Shown here: positions 46,849 to 55,544 of the stretch, one piece after another
Layout: each line of letters starts with the position of its first letter
Position numbering within the stretch: the first letter of the stretch is position 1
Assembly: GCA_913776825.1 (NCBI GenBank)
Contig: CAJYPV010000002.1
Span: forward strand, 1 to 64,000
From: Burkholderiaceae bacterium
GTDB lineage: Bacteria; Pseudomonadota; Gammaproteobacteria; Burkholderiales; Burkholderiaceae_C
DNA: 64,000 bases
Direction of reading: 5' to 3'
Translations under genes and position numbers: made by a program
The notes under the pieces: generated by a model
The model's database searches: none
The model's input: the letters and a program-made list of their open reading frames with translations, nothing else
Told to the model about the DNA's origin: nothing

Positions 46849-47301
46849 TTAGGCTTGGATGAACCGAACCGCGCCATTGCTGGATGCGGTTGTGCTCCAG
46901 GTCGCGGTGTCCGAGTACGGGCGATCGTCCGACCACTCGGTGATGATGAACGGACCCTGGTACATGTCGCCATTCGGGTCGATCTGCTGCAGCCAAACCT
47001 TCGGCTGATAGCCGGTCGCGGCGCCGGGGCTGATCGCGTGGGCCTTGAACTCGGTCTGGTTGTAGATCTCGTCGTCGTAGGCGACGCCGTCGCCCGAGAA
47101 CTCGGCGCTCTTGAAGGTGACCAGGTTGGTCTTGGTGAAGTCCGGCGACTGGTCGGCAGTGGTGTCGACCGTGTCCCAACTGACCTTCATGCCCTTGCCG
47201 CGCATCATTCCCAAGCGCTTGAAGGTCAGGCCCGCCGGGTCCGCGTTCTCGTCGGCGATCGCGAACTTGATGATGGTGTCGCGACCAGTGGAAGTGGTCA
47301 T
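46849..47301 (-). CDS. Major tail tube protein
   Basis: 150 aa from ATG 47301. TIIKFAIADENADPAGLTFKRLGMMRGKGM and later TFKSAEFSGDGVAYDDEIYN are consistent with phage tail tube proteins of this group. The longer frame to 47445 has no homology-like sequence. Its place between the tail terminator and the chaperone fits. Confidence 0.75.
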   Translation of the reverse strand: MTTSTGRDTIIKFAIADENADPAGLTFKRLGMMRGKGMKVSWDTVDTTADQSPDFTKTNLVTFKSAEFSGDGVAYDDEIYNQTEFKAHAISPGAATGYQPKVWLQQIDPNGDMYQGPFIITEWSDDRPYSDTATWSTTASSNGAVRFIQA

Positions 47302-47311
47302 GTCGTTGTCC

Positions 47312-47662
47312 TCAGGTGGTGATCGTAGAAATCGCGATCTCGAGCATTGGTCGGCCGTCGGTGGTGAACGTCGGGCCGACTGGCTCGCTCGCTTGGATGA
47401 GGACCAAGGTGCCGCTGCTTTCGCGCGTCGCCTCAACAACCACATCCGCAGCGTCTGATGCTATGGAGAGGTCCTCGCCCAGCGCGCCGATCAGAAGCAG
47501 CGTGAACTGTGGGCGCCGGACGAGCTCCGCAGGCAGCCCGCCGACAGGTCGGATCACGGCATATTTGTCGGCCGTATTTCCATCGGTCCAGCGGCCAAAC
47601 TGGAGCCGCCAACCTGGCAGCAGAGGCGCGATGAATTGACGCAGTTCGTCGGCAGCGTTCAT
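47312..47662 (-). CDS. Tail terminator / completion protein
   Basis: 116 aa: LRQFIAPLLPGWRLQFGRW, KYAVIRPVGG and FTLLLIGA form the alpha/beta pattern of small tail terminators (gpU-like). The start overlaps the previous stop (ATGA). It likely caps the tail tube and joins it to the head. Assigned by order and size. Confidence 0.65.
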   Translation of the reverse strand: MNAADELRQFIAPLLPGWRLQFGRWTDGNTADKYAVIRPVGGLPAELVRRPQFTLLLIGALGEDLSIASDAADVVVEATRESSGTLVLIQASEPVGPTFTTDGRPMLEIAISTITT

Positions 47663-48033
47663 ACCTTCAGGGTCCCCGTGAAGACGCCATCAATGCTGGC
47701 GGCGGCGTTATCGAATCCTTTGCGCAGGAAGTCCTTCTCCGCCGTCGGTCGGCGGAACTGCTGCGGGTGGCTTGGGTCATTCACCGGAACCGCATAGGCC
47801 GCGGTGTAGCCCACCGTGCCAACAATGCGGCCGGCCTCATCCTTGGACACGTGGCGAAACTGCGAGTTCAGCAGCGTGCCCGTGTCGATCGGCGTGAGCA
47901 CGCTCGCTTCCGATCCTCCCAGCACAAGCGCGGCCGTGATCGCCCGGGCAGCTGCGTGCTCGCGCTCCGTGATGAACTTGCCCATGTCGTTGGTGACCTG
48001 GGGCTTCTTGATCTTGGCGCCGTTGAATGCCAT
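47659..48033 (-). CDS. HK97 gp10-like neck/tail protein
   Basis: 124 aa: ARAITAALVLGGSEASVLTPIDTGTLLNSQF, with the PxDTGxLxNS signature, and GYTAAYAVPVNDPSHPQQFRRPTAEKDFL are the features of HK97 gp10-type head-tail connector proteins. Three bases after the upstream gene's stop. Confidence 0.8.
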   Translation of the reverse strand: MAFNGAKIKKPQVTNDMGKFITEREHAAARAITAALVLGGSEASVLTPIDTGTLLNSQFRHVSKDEAGRIVGTVGYTAAYAVPVNDPSHPQQFRRPTAEKDFLRKGFDNAAASIDGVFTGTLKV

Positions 48034-48035
48034 GG

Positions 48036-48374
48036 TCAGGTGAAGATGGTGAAGTCATCGGCCACGCCTTCGAGGTCTTGGTCTCGGTTGACCAATCGGA
48101 CCTCGGCAGCGCCGGCGGCGATGGGATTGAGCTCGACGCTCTCGCCGATCAAGACCATGTCCTGCTGCTTGATGTCGGCGCGCTCGGTGTAGAGGATTTG
48201 CTTCGACGTGAACTCGACGCCGTTGGCGTCGGTCACCCGCTCGGACTTCGAGGCGTAGCCGCAGTCGAAGACCTCGGGAGGCCCGAAGGTCTTCTGGCCG
48301 TTCCAGTCATTGATGGACAGAAACTGCCACACGGTGGCTCGAGCGGTGTAGGCCCAGCGGGCGACTGATGACAT
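48036..48374 (-). CDS. Phage neck protein, hypothetical
   Basis: 112 aa starting 8 bases after a TYCCTAGCAT motif, with no Shine-Dalgarno. Contains WQFLSINDWNGQKTFGPPEVFDCGYASKSERV, a pattern of small head-completion/neck proteins. Function assigned from position only. Confidence 0.6.
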   Translation of the reverse strand: MSSVARWAYTARATVWQFLSINDWNGQKTFGPPEVFDCGYASKSERVTDANGVEFTSKQILYTERADIKQQDMVLIGESVELNPIAAGAAEVRLVNRDQDLEGVADDFTIFT

Positions 48375-48382
48375 GGGAGCGG

Positions 48383-48392
48383 ATGCTAGGAA
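48383..48392 (-). promoter_or_regulatory. TYCCTAGCAT motif, copy 3
   Basis: TTCCTAGCAT on the minus strand, 8 bases before ATG 48374. Confidence 0.6.
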
Positions 48393-48408
48393 GCGCTTGC
48401 CATCCGCC

Positions 48409-49911
48409 TCAGTTCGCGCCGAACACCGCCGGGTCCAGGAACCGGCTCTTCATCAGCTTGATGTAGCCGCGCTGGTTCTCGTGGATCCCGTCGCCGGTCC
48501 ACGCCCCGCCGTCCGCCTTGAAGAGGCCGGAGTTGCGCGCGCTCTCCAGCGCGTCGGCCATCTCGAAGAAGCCGGCGATCTTCCGAGCCCCTTGTGCGCT
48601 GCTCACGACGGCCGATTGCCGAATCGCGTCGTTGACTGCAACGCGCACCGCGTTGTTGACGTGGGCCGTCTGGTTGCCAACTGTTGCCCACGAGTCGGTC
48701 GATGTGCTTCGTGGGCTTATCGTGCACCACCAGACGGGGATAGTGAACTTGCCGCAGAAGGTCGCCATGTCGCCGAGGAACTGGGCCGCCGTGCGCGCCT
48801 GGGCGTGGATGTCGTTCGTGCCGAGCTGGCACACGACGTGCGTGAAGTACTTGTGCAGCGTCGACCGCACCGTCAACGCGGTGGCCGCCGAAGCGCCGGA
48901 GGTCAGGTTCTGCAGCGTCTCGCTGCCGATGCCGAAGATCGAATACGCCGTGCTGTTGGCCAGGGAGCGCGCGATCTCTCCGATGCCGGCCATCATGGAT
49001 TCGGGAAGGTCACCCTGGCCGATGCTCTTGGAGTCGCCGTAGATGAGGACGGCGGGACGCGAGGACACCGCTGCGATGACCAGCGGCCGATACATGAAGT
49101 TGCCGGCCGACGCGAAGTAGCCGGCCGTCATCGTCGTGTCCGGGATGGATGCGCCGTAATTGAAGCTCTCCTCGGATGCCGCGGTGGTCACAGCAGCATC
49201 GCCATCGGTTGCGCTGATCGTGTTGCAGGCCTGGGCGCCGTACAGGATGCCGGCGGCGCAGGAGTACCAGGTCCGGACGAAAAACTTCTCGCCCTTGACG
49301 AGCTTCAAGGCCGCCGCCGTGTTCCCGACCACCACGCCGCCATTCGGGATTGAGCCGAGAGGGGCGCCGCTGAAAAGGATCTGGGTGACCGTGCCGTCCA
49401 TCTTCTCGATGGCCGCCGTGATGGACGCGACCGCGCCCTGCGGCGTCTCCACGCCGGGCGCCAACCTGAAGTTGGGAAAGACGAGTTCCAGGACGCCGTT
49501 GATGTCCGACGTCGCCATGTGTGACGACCTGGAGATCTGCTGCGTGCTGCCGGGGTTGAAGGCGGACGGGCAGCCACACTTCGTAGCGATTTGGCGCAGC
49601 GTGCCGGTCGCAGCGCCGCTGCCAGCCGAGACCTCGGCGCCGCCGGCGGTCAGCTTGCCGTCCTCCGGGTTCTGGAACACCTGCAGTAGGCGCGTCAGGC
49701 CGTAGGAAGTGGTACCGCTCACGGCCGTGACGCGCAGCTGTGCGGTCACGTCATACGGACCGAAGAGGATGGACGTGCCGTTCACCGGCGTGGTTCCAGA
49801 CGGTGCGCCGACGAGCGCCTGTACCGACGCCGATCCTGCCGCGCTGACGCGAAGGCTCTGGCCCGGGCTTAGGCTGACTTTGGCGGAATAGCCTTGTGCG
49901 AGATCGGTCAT
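48409..49911 (-). CDS. SGNH/GDSL-type hydrolase in the phage neck region
   Basis: 500 aa. Residues 1-280 are beta-rich and virion-like. Residues from about 288 form an SGNH hydrolase: VLIYGDSKSIGQGD (block I Ser), GIGSET (block II-like Gly), QLGTNDIHAQ (block III Asn) and DGIHENQRGY (block V Asp/His). This indicates an esterase/deacetylase able to strip acetyl or ester groups from cell-surface glycans. Good Shine-Dalgarno (GGAG). Its place between head and tail genes, instead of at the tail fibre end, is unusual. Confidence 0.8.
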   Translation of the reverse strand: MTDLAQGYSAKVSLSPGQSLRVSAAGSASVQALVGAPSGTTPVNGTSILFGPYDVTAQLRVTAVSGTTSYGLTRLLQVFQNPEDGKLTAGGAEVSAGSGAATGTLRQIATKCGCPSAFNPGSTQQISRSSHMATSDINGVLELVFPNFRLAPGVETPQGAVASITAAIEKMDGTVTQILFSGAPLGSIPNGGVVVGNTAAALKLVKGEKFFVRTWYSCAAGILYGAQACNTISATDGDAAVTTAASEESFNYGASIPDTTMTAGYFASAGNFMYRPLVIAAVSSRPAVLIYGDSKSIGQGDLPESMMAGIGEIARSLANSTAYSIFGIGSETLQNLTSGASAATALTVRSTLHKYFTHVVCQLGTNDIHAQARTAAQFLGDMATFCGKFTIPVWWCTISPRSTSTDSWATVGNQTAHVNNAVRVAVNDAIRQSAVVSSAQGARKIAGFFEMADALESARNSGLFKADGGAWTGDGIHENQRGYIKLMKSRFLDPAVFGAN

Positions 49912-49927
49912 GAAGACTCCGTGGTCA

Positions 49928-50296
49928 TCAGCTGACGACCATGAACATGGTGTTGGTGGAAGGATCCGGGCCCACGATCGCGGCGACGGTGCCAGCGGTA
50001 TCGAGGGCCGCGAGTTCGCGCCGCATGAGAGTCAGCGCGTTGTCGAGGTTCTTGAACGAGCGTGAGGCGCTGCTGGGCGCGGTCTGAGATTGGATCCGCC
50101 GCGCGCCTCCGGCACTGGCGACGATCGCAACCGCCATGCTCTGCACCAGGACCTGCTTCGTGGCGCTGTAGCCGGCGGCCTGCATGGCTGGCTCTGCTGC
50201 TGCGACCTCTGCGACCGCCGCGTCCACGATGAACGACGGCACGCCGACGCCCAGGGCCTGGTCGAGGTACTGGGACGCGTGCGCGCTCGTGATCAC
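49928..50296 (-). CDS. Small phage head-associated protein
   Basis: 122 aa from GTG 50296 (GTGA overlap with the upstream stop). Helical with an Ala-rich core: VDAAVAEVAAAEPAMQAAGYSATKQVLVQSMAVAI. Probably a head-tail connector by position; family not recognised. Confidence 0.55.
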   Translation of the reverse strand: MITSAHASQYLDQALGVGVPSFIVDAAVAEVAAAEPAMQAAGYSATKQVLVQSMAVAIVASAGGARRIQSQTAPSSASRSFKNLDNALTLMRRELAALDTAGTVAAIVGPDPSTNTMFMVVS

Positions 50297-50817
50297 TTCG
50301 CCTCGCCCTTCTTCTCGGCGATCTTCTCGGCCAGCTTGGCGTCGCCGATGTTCGGGTGGAACGGCACGCCCAGCTCCCGAGCTTCTGCTTCCAGCTTGGC
50401 GCGGGCTTCCAGCTGGGCGCGCTCGGCGTCGGCCTGCTTGGTGACGTCGTCGCCACCGGTAGGGCCGGCGGACAGCTTCGCCTGCAGGTCGGCCACCAGC
50501 TGGTCGCGGGCGTCGATCAGCGTGCGGAGGTTGCCGATCTCGTCCTCCAGCTCCGCGATGCGACGGTCAGCGCTCGAGCGCTGCGCGTCGAACGCTTCTT
50601 CGATCTGCTGGCGCTGGCTGCCGTTGATCTCGGGCAGCGTGAGGTGATTGCCGGGAACGGCCACCACATGATCCGCCTGAGCGTCATCGCCGGCCGGTTC
50701 GCACTTGCCCACCGCCCAGGCGGGCACGGAGCCCGCCTCGAAGTGGACGATGTGCCCGACCACGGCCCCGGAGGGCCACGGCGCTTTCAGTTGAGTGATG
50801 CGCGCCTTCATGGTCAC
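50293..50817 (-). CDS. Phage protein with coiled coil and C-terminal LEM/HeH-like motif
   Basis: 174 aa; GTG 50817 overlaps the major capsid stop (GTGA); ATG 50811 is the alternative. Small beta segment first, then a long coiled coil (QQIEEAFDAQRSSADRRIAELEDEIGNLR, residues 68-110) and a LGVPFHPNIGDAKLAEKIAEKK end, like the short HeH/LEM motif in head genes. Probably binds DNA or the capsid. Role inferred. Confidence 0.6.
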   Translation of the reverse strand: MTMKARITQLKAPWPSGAVVGHIVHFEAGSVPAWAVGKCEPAGDDAQADHVVAVPGNHLTLPEINGSQRQQIEEAFDAQRSSADRRIAELEDEIGNLRTLIDARDQLVADLQAKLSAGPTGGDDVTKQADAERAQLEARAKLEAEARELGVPFHPNIGDAKLAEKIAEKKGEAK

Positions 50818-51833
50818 TTGCTCCAGTGAGCGATCTGGGAGTTGCCGTTGAAGTCCGACTTGAACTGCGTCGCGGCGGAGGCCATCGCGCCGATGACGTA
50901 GTCGTCTTCGGGGTTGTGGCGCATCTTCGGGCGCGTCGTCAGCGGCATGCCGTTGAGCACCTTGCCCCAGTTGCGGCTGTTCAGGTTGGCGACGCCGATC
51001 ATCTCGTTCGCCGGCACGCGGGCGGCCGGGATGAACTCGGCGACCGACGACAGTTCTTGCAGGCGCTGCAGGATGGTCTTCGGGTAGTTCGCGACATAGT
51101 CGGTCGAGTCGGCGTAGACCCAGTCCGAGTAGTTCAGGAAGATCGAGACCTTCCCGTAGGCGTTGTCGCCGATCAGCGCGAAGATCATCGCCTTGACCGC
51201 GGCCATCCAGTTCGCGCCCGTCGCACCGTTCAGGTCGAAGGTGTGGTTGCCGGTGTTGCGCTGCGGGAAGTTGCGCAGGCCGTAAATGGTCGAGCCGCCC
51301 ACGACGATGTTGCCCAGGCCGTTCAAGGCCATATCCTCGAGCTTCTCTGCCACCTTGCGCTGGTGGTTGGAAACGGTCTCGGCAACGATGTCGAAGCCGC
51401 CACCCTTGCGCAAGACTTCCATCTGGCGCCAGCCGAATTCAGCCTGGCTGTCGAAGATGGGGATCGGCGTGCCCTCGTACTTCACCACCGCCTGGTCGGC
51501 GTTGCCCTTGCGACGGCCGTCCATGGACACGTTGACCTCGCCCGAGTCGCTGATCTTCGGGAAGTAGGACACGAGGTCCCCCATCGAGACGGGCGTCTGG
51601 CTTGCAGCTGCTAGCCGATTGAACACGACCAGCTCATCACGTTGAATGGCCGCGCCGTCCTCGTCGATCCGTCGCCACGCATCCAGCGGGATCTGCGAGG
51701 CGTTCCCGGTGATCTCGTCCCCCGCCGCATTGGCGGCAAAGCCGGCAGCTTCTGCAATGCGCGTCTGGGTCGCATTGAAGGCCCGACGCGCGCGGATGAC
51801 AGCATCGTGCTGGTTCTGATTGAAGATGAGCAT
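50814..51833 (-). CDS. Major capsid protein
   Basis: 339 aa. IRARRAFNATQTRIAEAAGFAAN at the N-terminus, MGDLVSYFPKISDSGEVNVSMDGRRKG, the central helix VAEKLEDMALNGLGNIVVGGSTIYGLRNFP, and a C-terminal KMRHNPEDDYVIGAMASAATQFKSD strand region are consistent with the major capsid protein seen in phages with DUF2213 proteases and DUF1073-like portals. No N-terminal prohead leader is visible; the scaffold appears fused to the protease two genes upstream. Confidence 0.85.
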   Translation of the reverse strand: MLIFNQNQHDAVIRARRAFNATQTRIAEAAGFAANAAGDEITGNASQIPLDAWRRIDEDGAAIQRDELVVFNRLAAASQTPVSMGDLVSYFPKISDSGEVNVSMDGRRKGNADQAVVKYEGTPIPIFDSQAEFGWRQMEVLRKGGGFDIVAETVSNHQRKVAEKLEDMALNGLGNIVVGGSTIYGLRNFPQRNTGNHTFDLNGATGANWMAAVKAMIFALIGDNAYGKVSIFLNYSDWVYADSTDYVANYPKTILQRLQELSSVAEFIPAARVPANEMIGVANLNSRNWGKVLNGMPLTTRPKMRHNPEDDYVIGAMASAATQFKSDFNGNSQIAHWSK

Positions 51834-51843
51834 CGGTCCCTCC

Positions 51844-52296
51844 TTAGGGCTTGGTGTAGAAATTGGCGATCGTCACGTCGACCAGGTCGCCGGCCGCCTT
51901 CGCACCGGGCGAGCGGCACAAGGCGACCACGACGTTGCCAGTTGCCGCGGCAACGAGGCGACCCGCAGCGCCCACGGTCAGCTCCTGGCCGAAGGTGTAG
52001 GTCGCAGCAGCCACAGCGGCGTTGAACCGGTCATTGGGGTTCAGCTCGTAGGCCACGCCAGAATCGCCGGCCGCATAGGGCACCTTCAGCGGATCGCTGC
52101 TATCCAGCGCGCCCAAGCTGTAGTAATCACGATCCGACAGCAGCAGCAGACCGGGCCCGAAGGCGGTCGCCTGGGTCAGCGTGGTGGCGCCTTCGACCAC
52201 GAACGTGCCGGGCAGATACGCACCGGCAACAGTCTTGTCGCTGACACTGCGAGGTTGGCGCTCGACGTGGCCACGGTAGATGCGATTGCCTGCCAT
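51844..52296 (-). CDS. Capsid decoration-like protein
   Basis: 150 aa immediately before the capsid gene, with GAYLPGTFVVEGATTLTQATA and YTFGQELTVGAAGRLVAAATGNVVVALC beta segments typical of small capsid-stabilising proteins. It starts at the stop codon of the protease gene. Function by position. Confidence 0.65.
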   Translation of the reverse strand: MAGNRIYRGHVERQPRSVSDKTVAGAYLPGTFVVEGATTLTQATAFGPGLLLLSDRDYYSLGALDSSDPLKVPYAAGDSGVAYELNPNDRFNAAVAAATYTFGQELTVGAAGRLVAAATGNVVVALCRSPGAKAAGDLVDVTIANFYTKP

Positions 52297-53633
52297 TACT
52301 TCTTCTCCGGTTGGATGAACGCGTTCAGCGAATAGTTCGCGAACTCGTCAGCGACGCCGGACTTGCCGCCGGCGGGCGTGACCGGCGCTGCGGTCTTGTT
52401 GCCCTTCAGTTCACGGCAGCGGGCCAAGCCCATCGCCTTGAAGTCCTCGGGCTTGAGCGAGGTGTTGGCGGCCAACTCGGTCGCGATGCTGGTCAGCTCA
52501 GCGTCGGCGGCGGCGTTCGCGGCCAGTTCATGCTCGGCCAGCTTCGAATTCGCGGCACTCAGCTTGTCGCCGAGCGCCTTGATCTCGGCCTGATGCGGCT
52601 TGGCCTGGACCGCGTTGTAGGCCGCCAGCAGTTCCGCGTCGGTCATCGCCGCGACGCCGCTGATGCCGGCTGCATTGAGCGCGGCGATGATGGTTTCTTT
52701 CACTTGGTCTTCCTTGTCGTTGGTGACAGTGACGTAATCCACCCGGCGTTCAACTTTCACCGGGCTTCCAGAAAATGCTACGGAGCCGTCCGACGACACC
52801 GAGTAATCCTGTTTCCAATAGGTGCCGTCCTTGCTGGCCCAGATCACATAGCGGTCGTAGACGTCGCGCAGCCACGAATCCACCGGCAGCTGCGCATAGA
52901 TCGCGCTGGTGATCTGGTCGAAGGAAACGTCCGACGTTCCGTTGCCCAACAGTCGGCGCACGATGTGTTTGAGGCCAGCGACCACGCCTGCGTCGCGGTG
53001 GTCCTGTGGATCGGTGTTTACCTCGACGGTCTCGATCTCTTCCTCCTCGCCCTCGGCATTGAGGAACATGCCCACGCCCTGCTCAGGCGTGCCGGCGCCC
53101 CGCTCGTTCAGAAGGATCGCAAGGTGGTCGTACTGCAGATTCGTGGCGATCCGGCTGTACTTCTTGCCCAGGCTTTCGCCGTTAGCCGTGATGGCATCGA
53201 CGAACAAGCCCGTGGACACATGGATCGGATCGGTCGCGTTGCCGGCGATTGCCGCGTCCAGCCGTTCAACCAGCTTCACGCCGTCCGGGTGGGCACGGGC
53301 CTGGGCCTCGTTGACCTGGATGTCGCACATCGACCGGCCGCCCTCGTGCCGGGCGTTGACACACACCGCGCCCATGTAGGACGTAAGCAGCGCCTCGCCA
53401 TTGAGCGCGCTGATGTGCTGGCCCTTTGAGTTCTTCGGGTGCCCGGCAGGCGCGGGCTTGTTGTTCATCGTCGCGATGCCCTTCGCCAACTGATCAGCTG
53501 GGTAGAGCATCCCGTTCATGACGATGCCGTCTACCGCGCCCACCACCCCCTTGATGGTGTAGATGCCGCCGGACTTGCTCACGGCGGACGCGTTGACGGC
53601 GCTGAGGATTCGGACGTGCTGCTTCTTTGCCAT
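52296..53633 (-). CDS. DUF2213-type prohead protease fused to a scaffold-like domain
   Basis: 445 aa. The N-terminal 200 residues follow the DUF2213 pattern (TIKGVVGAVDGIVMNGMLYPAD, NNKPAPAGHPKN, HVSTGLFVDA). A linker rich in acidic residues leads to a C-terminal helical scaffold (EIKALGDKLSAANSKLAEHELAAN). The protease would remove the scaffold during head maturation. The ATG follows TYCCTAGCAT by 8 bases, with no Shine-Dalgarno. It transcribes away from plus-strand moron genes. Confidence 0.82.
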   Translation of the reverse strand: MAKKQHVRILSAVNASAVSKSGGIYTIKGVVGAVDGIVMNGMLYPADQLAKGIATMNNKPAPAGHPKNSKGQHISALNGEALLTSYMGAVCVNARHEGGRSMCDIQVNEAQARAHPDGVKLVERLDAAIAGNATDPIHVSTGLFVDAITANGESLGKKYSRIATNLQYDHLAILLNERGAGTPEQGVGMFLNAEGEEEEIETVEVNTDPQDHRDAGVVAGLKHIVRRLLGNGTSDVSFDQITSAIYAQLPVDSWLRDVYDRYVIWASKDGTYWKQDYSVSSDGSVAFSGSPVKVERRVDYVTVTNDKEDQVKETIIAALNAAGISGVAAMTDAELLAAYNAVQAKPHQAEIKALGDKLSAANSKLAEHELAANAAADAELTSIATELAANTSLKPEDFKAMGLARCRELKGNKTAAPVTPAGGKSGVADEFANYSLNAFIQPEKK

Positions 53634-53641
53634 GCGTGTGC

Positions 53642-53651
53642 ATGCTAGGAA
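53642..53651 (-). promoter_or_regulatory. TYCCTAGCAT motif, copy 4
   Basis: TTCCTAGCAT on the minus strand, 8 bases before ATG 53633. It lies in the 62-base divergent gap to the plus-strand moron gene. Confidence 0.65.
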
Positions 53652-53695
53652 GACGGACTTCGACTACCATTTCCTATCGACTTCAGGGAGAAGCT

Positions 53696-54139
53696 ATGCA
53701 CGAGACATTTGATGTGGTCAACCTCCACAATTCACGCTTGAAGGCGGTCCAAATCGCAGAGGCGTCACTCAAAGCAGCGATTGCGACAGAGTCAAACGCC
53801 AAGTCTTTGGAGGCGGCGGGGCTTGTCGCTACATACGACCCCGAACTGCTCACCCTCACGGTAAAAGGTCTTGGAGTGGTTTTGAATCTCCAGATCCGAT
53901 GCGGGGCGGGCGAAAAAACCGGACTGATCGGGACTTGGGTTCGTCCTGGCGCAAGCGAAAGCAAGGGAACCCTTCCGAGTCTTCATCTTGCAGGCGGCTA
54001 CATTTCGGGGGCAATGCTTCCAATGAACCCCGCGCTCAGTATGGACGGGAATGGATCTGTTACGGCGTTCATCCTGATGATCGACTGGGTGCTCAAGGGC
54101 GCTGGCCAGGTGGTGACATCTACGCCGCTGCGCATCTAG
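53696..54139 (+). CDS. Plus-strand moron gene of unknown function
   Basis: 147 aa from ATG 53696 with AGGGAG upstream. Opposite to the surrounding structural operon and lower in GC, as in moron genes acquired separately. One domain: ATYDPELLTLTVKGLGVVLNLQIRCG, then LHLAGGYISGAMLP and a weak hydrophobic end FILMIDWVLKG. Likely a prophage-expressed gene affecting the host (immunity, exclusion); not recognised. Confidence 0.6.
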   Translation: MHETFDVVNLHNSRLKAVQIAEASLKAAIATESNAKSLEAAGLVATYDPELLTLTVKGLGVVLNLQIRCGAGEKTGLIGTWVRPGASESKGTLPSLHLAGGYISGAMLPMNPALSMDGNGSVTAFILMIDWVLKGAGQVVTSTPLRI

Positions 54140-54354
54140 GCTCAGGCGCAACAGCTGGTATGGGGTGTGAGGGCGTTACTGTGGTGCTGTTCTGTGCCGC
54201 CCTTGGCCCCACGAGAGCCGGGAGAGGTCTCATGTTTCACACCAGCGGTCAGGGAGCTGGCCCTCACGAATCCAAATATTAGGGAGGCGCGAGATCTGGG
54301 GGAAAACACCTCACACCGTGAGCTACGGTCCGGGTTGTCACTCAAAGGCTGACC

Positions 54355-54630
54355 ATGACAGACCCTGAACACGCTATCCAAGACCTCACCAGCGCCACTC
54401 GCGATCTGCGAGCCTCGGGGCTGGGGGTTGAACTCCAGCAACGGCTGCTGAACGCCGCAGCCCATCTCTTGCGGTGCCTGAAGCGACGAATGGCGGTGGC
54501 GGACGCTGCGGGCGAGGACTTGCCATACGAAGTAGATAGGCTTCTGAGCCATCACGCGCAGTGGTTGGACTGGCGCACACTGGCGGGCCGGATCCTCAAT
54601 GCTCAGGAACTTTCGCAGCGCCTGCACTAG
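54355..54630 (+). CDS. Second plus-strand moron gene, small helical protein
   Basis: 91 aa, ATG 54355. All-helical: ALHDLTSATRDLRAS-type start, then LQQRLLNAAAHLLRCLKRRMAVADAAG. Ends 4 bases inside the convergent head gene. The 215 bases before it hold no gene and presumably its own promoter. Unknown function. Confidence 0.5.
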   Translation: MTDPEHAIQDLTSATRDLRASGLGVELQQRLLNAAAHLLRCLKRRMAVADAAGEDLPYEVDRLLSHHAQWLDWRTLAGRILNAQELSQRLH

Positions 54631-55544
54631 GCCGCTGGCCGCCAGTCCTCCTTCTCCTTCGCCATCGCCTGCTTAAGGCGGGTGGTGAGGATCGGCTTCC
54701 CGTCTCCATCGAGCAGGCACTCGGTCTGCGAGCAGTGACACTGGTACCGGTTGCCTCGCTGCTCGTAGAACTCGCGGACCTGAGCGGTGGTGTACACGCG
54801 GCCGTGCCGGCTGGCGTGCCAGGGGCGTGTGGTGGGAAGCAGAGCAGAGGTCCACAGCTCTGCGATGTTGAGGCCGAACTCCTCCGTCGCCGCGTCGCTC
54901 TCCGCCCAGCGCGCCTGGCGCAAGCTGTCCGTGATGTCGGTCTGCGCGAAGGCCTTGGCCTTGGATCTCGACACGTCGAGTCGCTCGGACAGCAGCGTCA
55001 CCACCTCCTTCGGGTTGCGACCGTCTGCCACTGCGCTGCCGATGACCTGGGCAAGGTCTGATTTGACCGCGGCTGCTTGGCCGGTCCAGTGCTCATAGCT
55101 TTTCACCTGCGCGATGCCGACCCGGTTGCGGTATGGCTCCGACATGACGATCTGCGCCAGGCTCCGCGCCGCGGCATAGGCCTCTGACAGGTTGGTGAGG
55201 TTCGCCGCTGTCTGGGCGGTGCCGAGCTGGGAGGCCTCGGAGACGAAGGTTGACCACCAGAAGCTGTTGGCGCTCTGGCGACCCGTGGCGACCCAGTAGT
55301 CCAGCGCGGCCTGCAGCTCTCCGTTCAGGGCCGTGAGTTCCTCAGCGGTCAGCCCGTACAGCACCCGGCCGGAGGCCTCGTTCAGGCTGTAGGTGCGGAT
55401 CCGGCCGAAGATCTCCAGCACCTGCGCCTTGAGTCCTTCGAACCGCCGCTCGATCTCCCGCGCGGCGCGGCGCCGGATGCTGAAGGTCCCGGTCCGATCG
55501 GTGATGCTGCCCGGGACGATTGGGTTGGGCGTGCGCCGCTTCAC
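54627..55544 (-). CDS. Head morphogenesis protein, Mu gpF-like
   Basis: 305 aa from GTG 55544 (GTGA overlap with the portal stop). Contains VTLLSERLDVSRSKAKAFAQTDITDSL and the C-terminal W.S....TRPWHASRHGRVYT with CHCSQTECLL, the zinc-like end of the Mu gpF (SPP1 gp7) minor head family. Injected or neck-associated head component. Confidence 0.85.
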   Translation of the reverse strand: MKRRTPNPIVPGSITDRTGTFSIRRRAAREIERRFEGLKAQVLEIFGRIRTYSLNEASGRVLYGLTAEELTALNGELQAALDYWVATGRQSANSFWWSTFVSEASQLGTAQTAANLTNLSEAYAAARSLAQIVMSEPYRNRVGIAQVKSYEHWTGQAAAVKSDLAQVIGSAVADGRNPKEVVTLLSERLDVSRSKAKAFAQTDITDSLRQARWAESDAATEEFGLNIAELWTSALLPTTRPWHASRHGRVYTTAQVREFYEQRGNRYQCHCSQTECLLDGDGKPILTTRLKQAMAKEKEDWRPAA

